Shown here piece by piece: positions 6,223 through 6,812 of a DNA stretch of 6,812 bases. The notes under the pieces were generated by a model. It saw only the letters and a list, made by a program, of their open reading frames with translations. It was not told where the DNA came from and ran no database searches. The number at the start of each line of letters is the position of its first letter. Position 1 is the first letter of the stretch. The position numbers and the translations under genes are program-made. The stretch covers positions 2,086 through 8,897 of the forward strand of contig PMAM01000154.1 in assembly GCA_003152595.1 (NCBI GenBank), written 5' to 3'. The stretch comes from Acidobacterium sp. (GTDB lineage: Bacteria > Acidobacteriota > Terriglobia > Terriglobales > Acidobacteriaceae).

Positions 6223-6812
6223 ATGCGCCGCATCTATATGGACGCCAACGCCACCACGCCTCTGCTGCCCGAGGTGTTTGAGGCCATGCGGCCCTGCTTC
6301 ATCGAGTCCTTCGGCAACGCCTCCTCCATCCACCACTTCGGCCAGCGCGCCCGCGCCGCCGTCGAGCGCGCGCGCGAACAGGTCGCTGCGCTCCTTCACT
6401 GCCGCCCCGCCGAAATCGTCTTCACCTCCTGCGGCACGGAGAGCGACAACACCGCCATCTTCGGCATCCTGCGCCCCGGCGACCACCTCATCACCACCTC
6501 CATCGAGCATCACGCTGTGCTGCACGCTGCCGAGAAGGCCGAGGCCCGCGGCGTCGAGGTCACGATTTTGTCGGTCGGACCCTCTGGTGTGATCGATCCC
6601 GCTGAAGTTCGCGCCGCTCTCAAGCCGAACACGAAGCTCATCAGCATCATGATGGCCAACAACGAAACCGGGGTCATCCAGCCGGTTGAAGCCATCGGCA
6701 AAATCGCCGCCGAAGCCGGGGTCACGTTCCACACCGACGCGGTCCAGGCCGCCGGCAAGATTCCCATCGACGTGGCGACCATCGGCTGCCATCTGCTCAG
6801 CATCTCCGGGCA
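6223..6812 (+). CDS. Cysteine desulfurase, NifS/IscS type (partial, 3' end beyond window)
   Basis: A PLP-dependent enzyme that takes sulfur from L-cysteine, releasing alanine and forming a protein persulfide for Fe-S clusters, thio-tRNA or other cofactors. The first 196 codons are present and the frame is open to the edge. Seen in order: IYMDANATTPL (residues 4-14, the usual DNNATT with Ala in the second position), FGNASSIHHFG (30-40), the phosphate-binding GTESDN (71-76), EHHAVLH (95-101), NNETG (146-150) and FHTDAVQAAGK (169-179). By eye H96, N147, D172 and Q175 correspond to IscS H104, N155, D180 and Q183 with identical spacing. The window ends at SG plus two bases of the next codon; the PLP lysine is predicted as residue 198, just outside. 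The active-site Cys loop is not visible. ATG 6223 gives the normal N-terminal length; it has no Shine-Dalgarno sequence. It is divergent from the two-component operon. Whether it is NifS, IscS or a tRNA-thiolation enzyme cannot be decided. Confidence 0.95.
   Translation, partial: MRRIYMDANATTPLLPEVFEAMRPCFIESFGNASSIHHFGQRARAAVERAREQVAALLHCRPAEIVFTSCGTESDNTAIFGILRPGDHLITTSIEHHAVLHAAEKAEARGVEVTILSVGPSGVIDPAEVRAALKPNTKLISIMMANNETGVIQPVEAIGKIAAEAGVTFHTDAVQAAGKIPIDVATIGCHLLSISG

Noticed and set aside
6125..6592. A 155-codon plus-strand frame overlapping the cysteine desulfurase
   Set aside because: It is in a different frame from the desulfurase, whose motifs are collinear and correctly spaced from 6223 to the window end. 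The translation is Ser/Pro/Arg low complexity.

Overview
The window is GC-rich, densely packed bacterial chromosomal DNA with C/G-ending codons. It carries the end of a respiratory/acetyl-CoA operon, a two-component regulatory operon pointing towards it, and the start of a cysteine desulfurase gene. Gene content, codon style and protein features (short CIO-type CydB, a large acyl-CoA synthetase/GNAT fusion, OmpR-type regulator and kinase) fit an aerobic or microaerobic Gram-negative such as Acidobacteriota (Terriglobia). That assignment is a guess from general resemblance and was not tested.

Layout. Positions 1-84 are the last 27 codons of cydA. Position 96 starts cydB (complete, 347 aa), and together they encode the two large subunits of a cytochrome bd-type quinol oxidase. 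Only 25 bases after cydB, in the same direction, a 914-residue protein begins at 1165. It joins an ADP-forming acyl/acetyl-CoA synthetase (CoA-binding, ligase and ATP-grasp modules) to a C-terminal GNAT acetyltransferase. A strong intrinsic terminator at 3925-3957 closes this operon. On the opposite strand, a response regulator (6115 down to 5423) and a membrane sensor histidine kinase (5426 down to 3999) form a two-gene operon with a 4-base GTGA stop/start overlap. It runs convergently into the terminator. The 107-base divergent region 6116-6222 separates the regulator from a NifS/IscS-type cysteine desulfurase, which begins at 6223 and is cut by the window edge one residue before the expected catalytic lysine.

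How the genes may work together. Cytochrome bd sustains quinol oxidation at low oxygen. A linked ADP-forming acetyl-CoA synthetase could make ATP from acetyl-CoA (or consume acetate), and the GNAT domain suggests protein lysine acetylation or a fusion of both activities. Unlike what I recall for the enterobacterial Pat/YfiQ acetyltransferases, this protein keeps the histidines expected for phosphoryl transfer, so the synthetase half may be catalytically live. The signal and targets of the two-component system cannot be read from the sequence. The divergent region holds a possible 11-bp-period direct repeat that could be the regulator's own site, and a -10-like hexamer placed so that the desulfurase mRNA may be leaderless.

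No RNA genes, mobile elements, CRISPR arrays or phage genes were seen. Nothing here is clearly an undescribed system. The most interesting items are the His-intact synthetase/acetyltransferase fusion and its operon with cydAB.
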